A stretch of DNA of 64,000 nt from DATAUD01 sp036268455 (GCA_036268455.1 DATAUD010000104.1:144008-208007), one strand, 5' to 3'. Counted from the stretch's first letter, positions 44,456 through 55,064 are shown. The notes: generated by a model not told the origin, from the sequence alone. Numbers and translations: made by a program.

Positions 44456-44767
44456 TCACCGAATCAGGATCTCCATCACCGCGCGCGCAGCCATGCCCAA
44501 AGCCCCGTGCCAGACGTCATCATCGAACATCGGCGAAATGCTTTGCCCGCCCGTATTTTGGATCGCCGAGGCCGTGCGCCGTCTCGCCTCCAAATCCGCG
44601 ATTTCCCTGCTCCTCGCCTTTTCCAACCCGCCATTGCGAATAAACTCCACGATCCGCCGAAGCTCATCCCGATCAAACCAGGTGCCGTGCGGGCGGCGGA
44701 CATCCACGATTACATTCGAGCAATTGGCAAAATTGACCCGGTTCATCAACTCCCCGCAGACCGGACA
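44456..44767 (-). pseudogene. C-terminal relic of a TFIIB-type zinc-ribbon protein
   Basis: In one frame the DNA encodes stop-CPVCGELMNRVNFANCSN and then VDVRRPHGTWFDRDELRRIVEF to the stop at 44456. The family pattern is CPxC...MNRVNF...VDVCxxHGTWFDxxEL. The stop codon TAA (44770-44768) lies directly before the first Cys, no ATG or GTG precedes the CPVC pair, and the third ligand Cys is replaced by Arg. The first possible starts (TTG 44749, ATG 44746) come after the CPVC pair. The N-terminal half is therefore missing and the zinc site broken. The cut lies 14 bases from the end of the frameshifted beta-propeller gene. Confidence 0.6.
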
Positions 44768-44783
44768 TTAAATTCGGACAAAT

Positions 44784-47700
44784 TCAAAACGAAACAATCC
44801 GATAAAACCTTTGCGCCGCATTGGGCGACAAGTCAAGAATACTCCCTTGGCCGCTGACAACCGTCGATGGGTTGGTAAGCGTCTGCCACTGCGGGTCTGT
44901 CAGGTTATTCTTGAACTGAATTTGGTATTCAACGCCTGAAGGCGAGGACCACGTCAATGTCACCGGTTCATTCGTCGAGAACTGCCCGCCGGCTGGCCCG
45001 ACAAAAATACCCGAGAAATTCAACGTCCCCGTCGTCAGTCCGTTGGTCGTCAGTGACAGCGCAAAAACATCGCTTGCCTCATTGTAATCGCCCGGGGTCA
45101 AGTCCGAGGCTTCGCTCGCAAAAAACAGCGTTTGCCCGTCGCCGCTGAAAAACGGAAGGCGCGAGGACCCGTTGGCGGAGCGATGCCCAAGCTGGCTGGC
45201 GCTTACAAGGGTTGTGCCACCCGTCACGCTGTCATATAAAAAGATGTCGGGCCCATTGTTCAAGTCGCCGGGCACAAGGTTGGAAGCCGCGCTTCGATAG
45301 GCCACATAACGCCCGTCCGCGCTGATCGCCGGCGAATCGCAATTCGCGTTCGCGCCCCCTGGGAAATTATAAGCCGTGCTCAACAAAGTCCTGCTTCCAT
45401 TGGTAAAATTATAAAGATAGACCTGGTTGCTCGACATCGTGGCGTTGGTGGCAATATATGCCAGAAACACCCCGTCGGCGCTCAATTGGGAATGCGTTTG
45501 CGAAGTTTTCTTGAACGACCCAAGCAGTACGTTGGTCTGCGCCAAAAGATCAACGGCATAACAACTTCCTGATGTCCCGCTGGTTCCTGTGGTCTCAAAA
45601 ACCCCTCGACTCCCGTCCGCGCTGATGGCCACATCGACAATCGGAGCCGAAACCGACGTCACAAGCACCGTCGCCGAATGACTCTGGGCGCTCCAAAGGG
45701 AAAATTGCAATTCGCCGAGATAGGCCGAACCAGTTAAGTTGCCAAAAACCACGTTGCTGCCGTCTGCCGACATGGCCGCGGCCTGAAAGGTGCCGTTGCT
45801 GGTAATGGCGTACGTCACGCCCGCCTGCAAGTCCCGCCAATAAAGGTTTTCGCCTCCATAAGCAGAAAGCCCGGCGACCGGGTTGGTTGTCAGATTGGTC
45901 GCGTAACTGAAAAACAGCACCCGTTGTCCATCGTCGCTGATCCGCGGCGCAAGCGAATTGGTGTTGCCGAAAGTAGTACCGGTAACATTCTGGCTCACAA
46001 GCACCGTCGTCCCGGCTTGGAGATCGCGCACAAAAACGTCGCTGGCATTGTTCGTGTCGGTCGCAACCAGGTTCGTCGCCCAACTGGCAAAAGCCACGTA
46101 ACGGCCATTGCCGCTGATCGCCGGCGAGTATGAAATGCCGCCGCCGGAGCTTGCCCCGCTGGCACTCACCGAAACCAGCGTGTTCGACCCGCTCTCCATG
46201 TCATGCACGTACACATCGGGAAAGCCGTTGGTGTCAATGCTGACGATCGAGTCGCAGTCGCTTACAAAAGCCACATACTGCCCGTTGGAAGAAACCGACG
46301 ACGTTGTCACGCCGCTCGGATTTAACGGCGTTGAGGAGGGCATCCCCGTCGCGGGCACAGAAATAGTCTCCGTCGTATTCGCGTTCAAGTCCCGGAGAAA
46401 AGCGTCGTTTTTGTACGGATTCATGCTCAATTTGCCGTCCAGGCAATCGAATGCCACCGCGCCGCCGCCCGCGCTGAAATGGAACGGCGCCATAATGGAC
46501 GAAACGGGCGTAACGCCGTTGGCGCCAACATCCACCAATTGCGCGTTGCCCGTGGAAGTGTCGCGGATATAAACATGTTCGTTGCCATCGCTATTCGATG
46601 TCAGCGTCGCGTCGTCGCTCTCAAATGCGACGTACCGCCCGCTCTGGTCTAAGCGCGGAAAGTTGCAGTGCGCTGAACTATTGGCGCCGCTGATCAATGT
46701 CGTCGCCCCTGTTTGCGCATTCCATAAGTGGATGGACGAACCTCCTCCCACGCCGGTGTTGGTCATCGTAAACACCACCAACCCGCCATCCGCGCTAATG
46801 TCGATATTGCGCGAAACCGGATCCAGGTCCGCGGCGACTGCGCCGTTGGTCGCGATGTCGTCGGACGTTCCCGTCGCAAACGTGATATCGAAATACCAGC
46901 CCGCCTGGGTTTCCCCCGGTGCTTTGATAGGCGATCCATTGTCCGTTCGTGCTCATCGCATAATTGGCGGAGATGGCCGAGGAATTGACGAGGTGGGCAT
47001 TCGCGCTCGCCCACGAGGTCGTCCCCTTCACCAGATCGCGCACATAAAGCTCCCCGGCGCTCGTGACGTTGGAAACAAGCCCAATGGCGGTGCTGTAAAA
47101 CGCCACATACCGTCCATCGGAGGAAAGGAGGGGGCACTCCGAACTCCAATTCGGCGAAAGCGGCGACACCTTCGTCCCGGCCACCGCGCCCGGACTTGCA
47201 AGCGTCGTCACCCCAAGAGTCAGATCGCGCACAAAAATATCCGGAATTCGGTTTGTGTCTCCCGGCGTCAGGTTCGAGGCCGCGCTGGCAAACACGACAT
47301 ACCGCCCATCTGGCGTAATCGCGGCGTCATGCGAATCGCCGTTGCCCTCCGTACCGTTGGTGCTCACGCTCACCAGTGTCGTAATATTATCGACAATATC
47401 CCGCGCGTAAACGTTCTTGATCGTGTTTGTGTTCGTGTTTCCCGCAAACAGATCAGTGGCAACGCTCTCAAACACTACGAACTGGCCGTTGGCCGAAATC
47501 CCGCTTGGAAACGAATCGCCGTTTCCCCCTCCCGATCCAGTCGCGTTTGGGCTGGCCAGCACCGTGGTTTGTAGCTGCCGGTCCCTCGCAAAAACCTTCA
47601 TGCGCGCCGGAACGGTGTCTTCAAACGCCAAGCCGCCCGGCCCTGGCACAAGATTTTCCGAAGTGCCGCAAAAAACCGCGTAGCGTCCGTCCGGTGTGAC

Positions 47701-47861
47701 TTCAGAACTGTATGACCACCCTCCCCCACGTTGGAAACGCTCGCCGAAGACGAAAGCTGGCTGGCAATCCGCGGCGCGGCCATTGTTGAAAAAGTTGCAA
47801 AACCGAGGATCACGCCGGCGAAACTTCCCATGAGCGGGAAGCGTGATGACTGTGTATTCAT
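44784..47861 (-). pseudogene. Frameshifted beta-propeller (TolB/PD40-like) secreted protein, tandem copy 1
   Basis: This is a copy of the intact gene at 47916-50939. It starts MNTQSSRFPLMGSFAGV (ATG 47861, AAGGAGAG just upstream). The frame is lost in a G-run near 47716-47730 (SNVG then GGWSYSSEVTPDG needs one more G), continues out of frame through MKVFARDRQ...GGLVFRY, and returns to the original frame near 46880-46895 (one extra base), going on to the stop at 44784. Aligned with copy 2, both breaks restore colinearity exactly. The sequence has many (S)xDGRYVAFxSxATNLVxxDTN propeller blades and ends in FKNNLTDPQWQ...FYRIVSF. The frameshifts may be genuine decay or sequencing errors in homopolymers; if errors, this is a 1025-residue secreted protein. 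Confidence 0.75.
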
Positions 47862-47915
47862 ATCTCTCCTTCTCTGTGAATCTTTTGCGTTCTTCAAGCT
47901 AAAGCTTTTGCGCCG

Positions 47916-50900
47916 TCAAAACGAAACCACCCGATAAAATCTCTGCGCGGCATTAGGCGCGAAGTCGATGACGCTTCCTTGATTTCCCACCACAGTCGGG
48001 TGATTCGTGAGAAGCTGCCATTGCGGATCGGTCAAATTATTCTTGAACTCAATCTCATACCCCGCCCCAAACAACGCGCTCCATGTCAGCGTCAATGGCA
48101 GGCTCGCGGAGAATTGTCCGTTGGTCATTCCAGTAAGAATTCCCGTGAAATTCAAAGGCTCGGTTGCCAATCCATTCGTCGCAAGCGACACCGCAAAAAC
48201 GTCGCTGGATTCATTGTAATCACCAGGCGCAAGGTCCGACGCCCAGCTTGTGAAAAACACCGTCTGCCCGTCGCCGCTGAAGAAAGGTGCCAGCGAACGC
48301 CCGTTCCCGGAGCGGGGACCAAGCTCGCTCACACTGATAAGAGTCGTCCCTCCGGTCAGGCGGTCGTATAAAAACGCATCCGGCACTCCGTTTGTGTCGC
48401 CGGGCACAAGGTTGGTGGCGGCGCTCCGATATGCCACATACCGCCCATCGGAACTGGTGGCAGGCGAATCGCTGTTGCTGTTGCCGCCGCTCGTTGAATT
48501 ATAAGCCTGGCTCACTAAAATGTTCGTCTCACTCTGAAAATCATAAAGTTCCACTTGGTTTGATGTCTTCGCAGTGCTCGCCAGATACGCGAGATACCGT
48601 CCATCCGCGCTGAATTGCGAATGTGTTTGCGACGTCGGTAAAAATGTGCCCAGCACGAAATTCGTCCGCGCCAGAAGGTCAACCGCATAGCAGTTGACGG
48701 ACGTTTCAAAGGCCGCCCGGCTTCCGTCCGCGCTCACGTTCACTTCCACCGGGATGCTGCTGAGACTCGTCACCAGCACCGTCACCGAATGGGTCTCCGC
48801 GCTCCAAAAGCAGAATTGCTGGCTGACGCTAAAGACCACATTGCTTCCGTCCGGCGTCATGGCCGCCACCGGATTCGTCCCGCCCGTCGTAATCGCGTAA
48901 GTAATCCCCGCTTGCAAGTCCCTCCAGAAAATGTTCTCGCCACTGAATCGCACGCTTGGGTTGGTTGTCAGGTTGTTCGCATAGCTGAAAAACAGCGCCT
49001 TCTGCCCATCCGCGCTGATTTGCGGTGCCAGCGAATTGCTGTTGCCTTCGCCCAAGCCGGTTACATCCTGGCTGATCAGCACCGTCGATCCCCCCTGAAG
49101 ATCACGCAGGAAAACGTCAGTCGTGCCGTTGGTGTCATTCGCAACGAGGTTTGTCGCCCCGCTGGTGAACGCAACGTAACGCCCATCACCGCTGATCACC
49201 GGTCCGTATGAAAGCCCATTCCCCGAACTCAGTCCGTCGGCGCTCACCGATACCAGCGTGTTTGATCCGCTATCCAAGTCATGCAGGTAAACGTCCCAAA
49301 AGCCATTCGAGTTGATGCCGCCCATTCCGCCGCAATCGCAGACAAAAGCCACACATTGCCCATTGGAACTCACTGAAATCCCTGTCAGCCCGCCGGAATT
49401 AAGCGGCGTGACCGAAGGCATCCCCGGCGCTGCCGCCGAAATAATCTCTGTTGTATTTGCGTTTAAATCCCGCGCAAAAGCGTCGTTTTTGTAAGGATTC
49501 ATGCTCATCGCCCCGTCCCAGCAATCAAACGCAATCACGCTCCCGCCCGCGCTAAAATAAAATGGAACCATGATGGATGAAATGGGCGTGACCCCGTTCG
49601 TGCCCACATCCGCCAATTGGATGTTGCCCGTGGTGGTGTCACGCAAATAGATATGTTCCTTCCCGTCGCTGTTCGTCGTCAGCGCCGCGTCTTCGCTGAG
49701 AAATGCAACATGTCGTCCACTTTGGTCAACTCGTGGAAAGTCACTATACGCTCCCGCCGTTCCCCCGCTGATCAACGACGTCGTCCCGCTTTGTCCGTCC
49801 CACAATTCGATGGACGCCCCAACCCCGGTATTCGTTTTCGTAAACGCAACAAACCGCCCGTCGGCGCTGATATCGATGTTGCGCGAAACCTGCTCCAACG
49901 TCGCCGCCACCATCCCGTTCGTCGAAATGTCGTCCGACGCTTGCGTCAACACATTATAGCGCAACACCAGCCCGCCTTTGGTTCCCCCTATGCTTTGATA
50001 AGCGATCCACTGTCCATTCGTGGTCATCGCATAATTAGCCGAGGCCCCGGAAGGATTGATTTGGTGCGCATTAGCGCTCACCCACGCGGTCGTCCCCTGC
50101 ACAAGATCGCGGACATAAAGTTCCCCCGGGTTCGTTGCCGTTTGGACAAGTCCCAATGCCGTGCTATAAAACGCCACATACCGTCCATCCGCCGAAAGGA
50201 TCGGGAATTCCGAACCGCTGAGTGCCGTTAACGGAGTAGTGACATTGCCCGCCGGCTTTTGGGCGCCCGCACTTGCCAGCGTCGTAATGCCGAGCGTCAA
50301 ATCGCGCACAAAAACATCCTCAATGCCGTTGGCGTCATTGGCCACAAGATTCGTCGCAAGACTGCTAAACGCCACATACCGTCCATCCGGCGTAATGGTA
50401 GCCGATGCCTCCCGCGAATCCCCATTGCCCGGCGCGCCATTCGTGCTGATGCTGACCAGCGTCGTAATATTGCTTACGACATCCCGCACATAAATATTCC
50501 TGATCGTATTGGTATTCCCCGCAATCAAATCCGTGGCGACGCTGTCAAAAACCACAAACTGGCCATTCGCCGAAATTGCATCCGGAAACGAATCCCCATT
50601 GCCGCCCGCCAACCCGGTGACATTTCCGCTGACCAGCAAAGTCGTCCCCGTTTGACGGTCGCGGACAAACACATTCATATGGGCGGGAACAGCCTCTTGC
50701 AGCGGCAATCCCCCCGCTCCGACGACGAGATTATCCGACGTACTGCAGAACACTACGAAACGCCCATCGGGCGTGACGACAGAGCTATAAGCCTCCCCGC
50801 CGCCGACGTTGGAAACGGCTGTGGATGGGGAAAGCCCGCTGGCAAGCTGGGTCCCGGCCATCCCAGCCGCCCCCGCAAAAGCAAAAAAGCCCAAGACGAC

Positions 50901-50939
50901 AATTTTAACCAGGGATTTGAAGACGAAGTGGCCACTCAT
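47916..50939 (-). CDS. Secreted beta-propeller (TolB/PD40-like) repeat protein, tandem copy 2
   Basis: A 1007-residue protein beginning MSGHFVFKSLVKIVVLGFFAFAGAAG, a signal peptide; an in-frame ATG 13 codons upstream (50978) is possible. About fifteen propeller-blade units follow (TPDGRFVVFCSTSDNLV; SANGQFVVFDSVATDLIAGNTN; SADGRYVAFYSTALGLV), each with FVRDLxxGxTxLVS strands, and the C-terminus is the LTWSALFGAGYEIEFKNNLTDPQW...FYRVVSF module. Related PD40 proteins form surface propellers, but function here is unknown. It lies 54 bases upstream of the frameshifted sister gene, to which it is clearly homologous over the whole length: a tandem gene duplication. Confidence 0.85.
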   Translation of the reverse strand: MSGHFVFKSLVKIVVLGFFAFAGAAGMAGTQLASGLSPSTAVSNVGGGEAYSSVVTPDGRFVVFCSTSDNLVVGAGGLPLQEAVPAHMNVFVRDRQTGTTLLVSGNVTGLAGGNGDSFPDAISANGQFVVFDSVATDLIAGNTNTIRNIYVRDVVSNITTLVSISTNGAPGNGDSREASATITPDGRYVAFSSLATNLVANDANGIEDVFVRDLTLGITTLASAGAQKPAGNVTTPLTALSGSEFPILSADGRYVAFYSTALGLVQTATNPGELYVRDLVQGTTAWVSANAHQINPSGASANYAMTTNGQWIAYQSIGGTKGGLVLRYNVLTQASDDISTNGMVAATLEQVSRNIDISADGRFVAFTKTNTGVGASIELWDGQSGTTSLISGGTAGAYSDFPRVDQSGRHVAFLSEDAALTTNSDGKEHIYLRDTTTGNIQLADVGTNGVTPISSIMVPFYFSAGGSVIAFDCWDGAMSMNPYKNDAFARDLNANTTEIISAAAPGMPSVTPLNSGGLTGISVSSNGQCVAFVCDCGGMGGINSNGFWDVYLHDLDSGSNTLVSVSADGLSSGNGLSYGPVISGDGRYVAFTSGATNLVANDTNGTTDVFLRDLQGGSTVLISQDVTGLGEGNSNSLAPQISADGQKALFFSYANNLTTNPSVRFSGENIFWRDLQAGITYAITTGGTNPVAAMTPDGSNVVFSVSQQFCFWSAETHSVTVLVTSLSSIPVEVNVSADGSRAAFETSVNCYAVDLLARTNFVLGTFLPTSQTHSQFSADGRYLAYLASTAKTSNQVELYDFQSETNILVSQAYNSTSGGNSNSDSPATSSDGRYVAYRSAATNLVPGDTNGVPDAFLYDRLTGGTTLISVSELGPRSGNGRSLAPFFSGDGQTVFFTSWASDLAPGDYNESSDVFAVSLATNGLATEPLNFTGILTGMTNGQFSASLPLTLTWSALFGAGYEIEFKNNLTDPQWQLLTNHPTVVGNQGSVIDFAPNAAQRFYRVVSF

Positions 50940-51179
50940 GTGCTGATACCGCAAATAAAGCACACCTCCCAACTTCATGTCGAGCTAGAAATGCAAAACT
51001 CAACTCGTTCTTTCTTCTGCTTCCGCCAGTGAGAAATAGTAAAAAGCTCAACTACTCTACAAAATCCCCCTACGAAAGCCCATCATCCCGCAAAATGTAG
51101 CAGTAATTCCATGGCTTCGACAGAAGAGCATGATGCCGTACTCATGCGATATCGATGTAGCGATTCCTTCCGATCCCCG

Positions 51180-52022
51180 TCAATTGATGCGCGCAAAATC
51201 CAGGATATGGATTTGCTCCCCGAATGGCGTCACGAACACCTCAAGCTTGCCCAGTTCCTCGCAGACGGCTTTTGCCGCCGTCATCCGTTTCGCGTCTGTT
51301 TTAGGCGACTTCACTGTAAAGAGGAACTTTTCTGGTAATTTGTTGGCTTTGCGCAGCCGCCGTGTGGTCGAAATCCAGGAGTCACCATGTCGATAAATCT
51401 CCGTTGGCTCTTTTTTGTCCAGATGCAAAGGCTTTATTGCCTTCATCGCCCGGCCCTCCCGCTCATAAACGAAAGGCAGTGCAACATGGTAATCCTCGTC
51501 GCCCACGACTCGCGGATGGTAAAAGTGCGCAAGACGCTGCCGCCGGAGGAAATCGGCCAGTTGGTCGCGCATGATGATCTCCTGGTACTCCCGGTCCTGC
51601 GCGAATTGGCGCTTTACGTAATACGCAAAAAGCTGCTTCAATTTCTCTCCCGGGTCACCCGCAATCGTAGTCCCGATTTCGCCGAAGCAAAACATCGATT
51701 CGCGCACCCGAACCAACTCTCGAAAGCTTTGTTGGCCCTCCTTGATCGCGTCGTTAAAGAGAAGCGGGGTAACTCGTCCTGACTTATCTTCCATCCTGAG
51801 GCGTCCCAATTCCAGATGAAGCGCCCTCATGCCAGTCTTCAAGACTTCCAAATCCAGTTCCGGAAAGAAATCCGTCACTCGCTTATGTTTCCGGGTTTCA
51901 AACAAAAAATCGAAATAACCGGTCTGCGGACACGAGATTACCACGCCCAAATTCACGAATTCAGCCGTCTCCCGATACGGAAGAAAGCGGGCCACCGCGA
52001 AATTACAAACCAGTTCGTTCAT
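51180..52022 (-). CDS. DUF3037-domain protein, partner of a HipA-like kinase
   Basis: A 280-residue soluble protein starting MNELVCNFAVARFLPYRETAEFVNLGVVISCP, the characteristic DUF3037 opening (short strand, ARFLPY, EFVNxGVV). It continues with FFPELDLEVLKTGMRALHLELGRL and a central TPLLFNDAI...REGMFCF-like stretch. The start at 52022 is fixed by its ATGA overlap with the stop of the HipA-like gene. The two families regularly occur as an overlapping pair, so they probably act together, but the reaction of DUF3037 is unknown. The C-terminal half (KEPTEIYRHGDSWISTTRRL...) is not recognised. Confidence 0.85.
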   Translation of the reverse strand: MNELVCNFAVARFLPYRETAEFVNLGVVISCPQTGYFDFLFETRKHKRVTDFFPELDLEVLKTGMRALHLELGRLRMEDKSGRVTPLLFNDAIKEGQQSFRELVRVRESMFCFGEIGTTIAGDPGEKLKQLFAYYVKRQFAQDREYQEIIMRDQLADFLRRQRLAHFYHPRVVGDEDYHVALPFVYEREGRAMKAIKPLHLDKKEPTEIYRHGDSWISTTRRLRKANKLPEKFLFTVKSPKTDAKRMTAAKAVCEELGKLEVFVTPFGEQIHILDFARIN

Positions 52023-52735
52023 TGTACATGCCAAAATGTGCGCGGATCAGATTCAAAACGCGACAACAAAGTTCTCAACCCCTCTAATGTAAGACCAGCC
52101 GCCGCCTCCGTCCACTCCAACGGCAACTCCCGCCAAAACTCAGGCAGGTCCTCCAAACCGCGACGAAGCAGGGGGACCATCTCCTCTTGGAACGCCTGAT
52201 CCCATGCGCCCGCATCCTCTCGGAAAATATGGTCGCGCCAGAACCCTTCCATTTCTGTTTCTTCGAAGGCAAGATTGTGATCAATGACAATCACTTTCCG
52301 ATCCCTGGCAAACCATAGCAAATTTGGATTCCCACCGTGCGCGCTGAGCGTGCGGTCCCCGTTGCATGTCCACCAGTCAAACAAAAGAATCTTCGCGCAC
52401 AAGCGCCTGTCGATGCTGTCGGCCAACGGCAGCCGAAGCTCGTCGGTGTTATTGACCTTTTCCGAACCAAAAGCCAGGCCGGCGCCCAAATCAGCAATAT
52501 CGTCTCGGGCGCTATATCGAACAATTTCGTCAGAGATAAACGCTTGCACGAATGGTGGAATTGGAAGATCCAAGCGTTCCCCGAGCCTACCGGCCACCCA
52601 TTCCGCGCAAAGTGCTTTGCGTCCGGCATAGTTCCCTTTGACGTAATAGAATTTCCCGTCATCCCCGCGACAAAGAAACGGCCTCGTAATCCCCTGCCCG
52701 CTCCTCGAAACGATTTCCGTGATATGTATCGGCAT
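52019..52735 (-). CDS. HipA-like (HipA_2) kinase-fold protein
   Basis: A 238-residue protein with reduced HipA kinase fold. MPIHITEIVSRSGQGITRPFLCRGDDGKFYYVKG carries the ATP-binding Lys (YVKG); KILLFDWWTCNGDRTLSAHGGNPNLL holds the catalytic N-x-D-R motif (NGDR), and VIVIDHNLAFEE the metal-binding Asp. The start at 52735 fits the family and has GAGG six bases upstream; the in-frame extension to 52813 is not conserved. Classic HipA phosphorylates glutamyl-tRNA synthetase and works with HipB; here there is no HipB but a DUF3037 protein translated from an overlapping frame. A toxin, regulatory or defence role is possible but unproven. Confidence 0.85.
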   Translation of the reverse strand: MPIHITEIVSRSGQGITRPFLCRGDDGKFYYVKGNYAGRKALCAEWVAGRLGERLDLPIPPFVQAFISDEIVRYSARDDIADLGAGLAFGSEKVNNTDELRLPLADSIDRRLCAKILLFDWWTCNGDRTLSAHGGNPNLLWFARDRKVIVIDHNLAFEETEMEGFWRDHIFREDAGAWDQAFQEEMVPLLRRGLEDLPEFWRELPLEWTEAAAGLTLEGLRTLLSRFESDPRTFWHVQ

Positions 52736-53078
52736 AACGTCCTCAGACCACTTCACCCGCAAATGCTTTCCGGAATATTGATTGGCGAAGGCGGACTTGT
52801 CGCGCCGTCGCAAACGGCGAAGACGGACGGATGACTCTTAATGTGTTTGATACCGAAGTAAACCGCGCCCCCGCCCTAATGTCGAGCCAAACCGGGCGAA
52901 CTCGGCAACCCTGATATTAGTCCGGCGGTGCGGGTCTCGGACGCGCTGCCCATCGGTGTTGGTCACGCTGGCAGGATCGGTGGTCCCTTCAATTTCTATG
53001 CTGGTGCAGTTGCCTTTTTATCCACCAAAGCGGCCAAACCATGATCCCTGCGATGGCGATGGCATACACACTGGAGAG

Positions 53079-54983
53079 TCACGGCGCCAAATGTTCTTCT
53101 ATGATTCTGCCGAAATTCATCCTCGGTCCCGCCACCGCAACAGTTTCCCCAATCCGCGGCAGCACAAAAGGCCGATGCCCGCCTCGGTGCCAGTCAAAAA
53201 ACAGCCAAACCCTGCCGTCAGCCTCAAGCGGTTTCTCGAAGCGAAAAGCCATGGAGCGCGGCTCGCCTCTTGGGCTGACTTCCAGAATCTCCGCCACGAA
53301 ACCTTTTCTCCTCACACGGTCGCCTTTTTTCCAGGTTAATCCGCCAAAAACGAAGTCGTTGTAGGATTTGCAGGCGTAGCACAACTGAATCGGCCCCAAG
53401 TCGGGGCAGTCAAACAGGTCAGATTCTTTGGCCCTTAGAATCAGCGTGGAAGCATCAGTCCGAGTCACCTCGAAAGGGACACTCCCCGGCACCAGGATTC
53501 GTGTGCTTCTTGGCAGCGGTTCGCCGCGATAAGCCCGATAAAACGGCACAATAGCGCTCGCAATTGTCGGATCGTTTATCACCACAATATCCCGCTCGCC
53601 AATGTCCAGCGAAGGTTCGTAATCACAGGCCATCGCAGTCCACTTTGGAACGGACCGGCTTCCAAGCCCCATCACAATTCTGGCCCCGATTGCCCCCGCA
53701 ACGTGCGCCCCCACCAGACAAACCGCCACGCACCACGAGATCACCCGCAGTGGCCCCGCCATCGCCGCCCGCTCCCGTCGGCGGGCAAAACCAGCCAGAA
53801 ATGACGCCATCACTCCGAACGCCCCAACCGCAACGAACCCAAGGTTCTTGCTCAACGGAGCGACCGTTGCCGCGGGCACGAGGGCCAGCAGCATCATCAC
53901 CGCCCAGAATCGCGCCACCGCATCGCGGCGCACGACTCGCCAGAAAACCACCGCGCAAATCAGACTGAACGCCGCAAACAAAAGCGCCAAAATCATTTGA
54001 CACTTTGCGTTCAGCGCCATCGCCAATTCAGGCGGCAGCCCCGTCAACTGCCCGCCGAGCAGCGCGTTCATCCTCGGAAAAATATCCTTCAGGAAAACCA
54101 ACGGCGAGTATTCCGGGTCAACATAACCCGGAAAATTCCTCACCCCGAAACCGCAGCCCACATAAACCGCCCTCCAACCAATAATAACCAGGATGGCCGG
54201 CAAAAGACTTACCAGTCGTGGACGCCACCCACCCGCTTCCAGCACAATTGCGTATGCCAGCAGAAAGGCCAACGTGGACGCTCCTCCCTCGTCGGCCAGA
54301 ACCGACAGCAGCAGGCACAAAGCCGAAAGCCACATCCACACCCAGGACTTCTCCGTTCGCCACCGAACGTGCGCATGCCAGCAAAGCAGCCCAAAAACCA
54401 ACGCTATGAAGAAACCACGATTGGCGACATACGCCACCGGGCAATAAGTATCCTTGTCCAGCAGCCACAAACAACCCGCCAAGCCAGCCACGGCACCGGC
54501 GGACTTGCCCATTGAAGCCTCGATCCTTCGGTAAATCTTCGCCACCAGAAGAACGGCCAGAGCGAACCACGCGATATTCTGCGCATGCATCAGTCCCGGC
54601 GAATTGGGATACAGCCGATAATCAAACCAGTGAGTAAACGCGGTCACTGGCCGCCACAAAGAAGCTGTCCACCCCTCCGAAGCCCACCACGGCGCGATCC
54701 CATAATCCATGGCCTTGATCGCCGCCTCCTTTCCGTGGACATAACCGAACAAATTGCCCAGCACCGTCCCCAACTGTCCCGAACCCTTCGCCACAAAGCC
54801 CGTGTCCAGAATGCGCGACGGCAATTGATCGGGAGGAAACTGATTCAATCGCTGGATAAGATCATCCCCTGTCAACCCTACCTGCAAAGAAGGCAGCATC
54901 AAAACAACCGCAGCCAGCGCCAGAGCCATCGGAAATCCGCGATGCTCCAAAAGCCGCCGTCCTCTATTCTCGATTTTTGTCAT
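53079..54983 (-). CDS. Polytopic membrane protein, GT-C glycosyltransferase-like
   Basis: A 634-residue protein (start MTKIENRGRRLLEHRGFPM) with about 10-12 predicted membrane helices between residues 18 and 440 and a soluble C-terminal domain (about 440-634). The first extracytoplasmic loop contains GLTGDDLIQR, an acidic pair in the position typical for GT-C fold transferases, and MHAQNIAWFALAVLLVAKIYRR follows. The C-terminal part (DRVRRKGFVAEILEVSPRGEPRSMAFRFEKPL) is beta-rich. It stands alone, with 247 bases of non-coding DNA after it (52736-53078 region) and the S74 gene upstream. A lipid-linked sugar transferase is a guess; nothing confirms it. Confidence 0.7.
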   Translation of the reverse strand: MTKIENRGRRLLEHRGFPMALALAAVVLMLPSLQVGLTGDDLIQRLNQFPPDQLPSRILDTGFVAKGSGQLGTVLGNLFGYVHGKEAAIKAMDYGIAPWWASEGWTASLWRPVTAFTHWFDYRLYPNSPGLMHAQNIAWFALAVLLVAKIYRRIEASMGKSAGAVAGLAGCLWLLDKDTYCPVAYVANRGFFIALVFGLLCWHAHVRWRTEKSWVWMWLSALCLLLSVLADEGGASTLAFLLAYAIVLEAGGWRPRLVSLLPAILVIIGWRAVYVGCGFGVRNFPGYVDPEYSPLVFLKDIFPRMNALLGGQLTGLPPELAMALNAKCQMILALLFAAFSLICAVVFWRVVRRDAVARFWAVMMLLALVPAATVAPLSKNLGFVAVGAFGVMASFLAGFARRRERAAMAGPLRVISWCVAVCLVGAHVAGAIGARIVMGLGSRSVPKWTAMACDYEPSLDIGERDIVVINDPTIASAIVPFYRAYRGEPLPRSTRILVPGSVPFEVTRTDASTLILRAKESDLFDCPDLGPIQLCYACKSYNDFVFGGLTWKKGDRVRRKGFVAEILEVSPRGEPRSMAFRFEKPLEADGRVWLFFDWHRGGHRPFVLPRIGETVAVAGPRMNFGRIIEEHLAP

Positions 54984-55064
54984 GCCACGCTGTTTTCCAC
55001 GGGTATATTGACAATCCCCCCGCAAAAAAGGCATGAGATATTGCGTGACTGGTTTTGGTTGTTG

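Noticed and set aside
52736..53078. A protein-coding relic in the gap between the HipA-like gene and the membrane protein gene
   Set aside because: One minus-strand frame is open for about 60 codons, but its translation shows no recognisable family, so no call is made.
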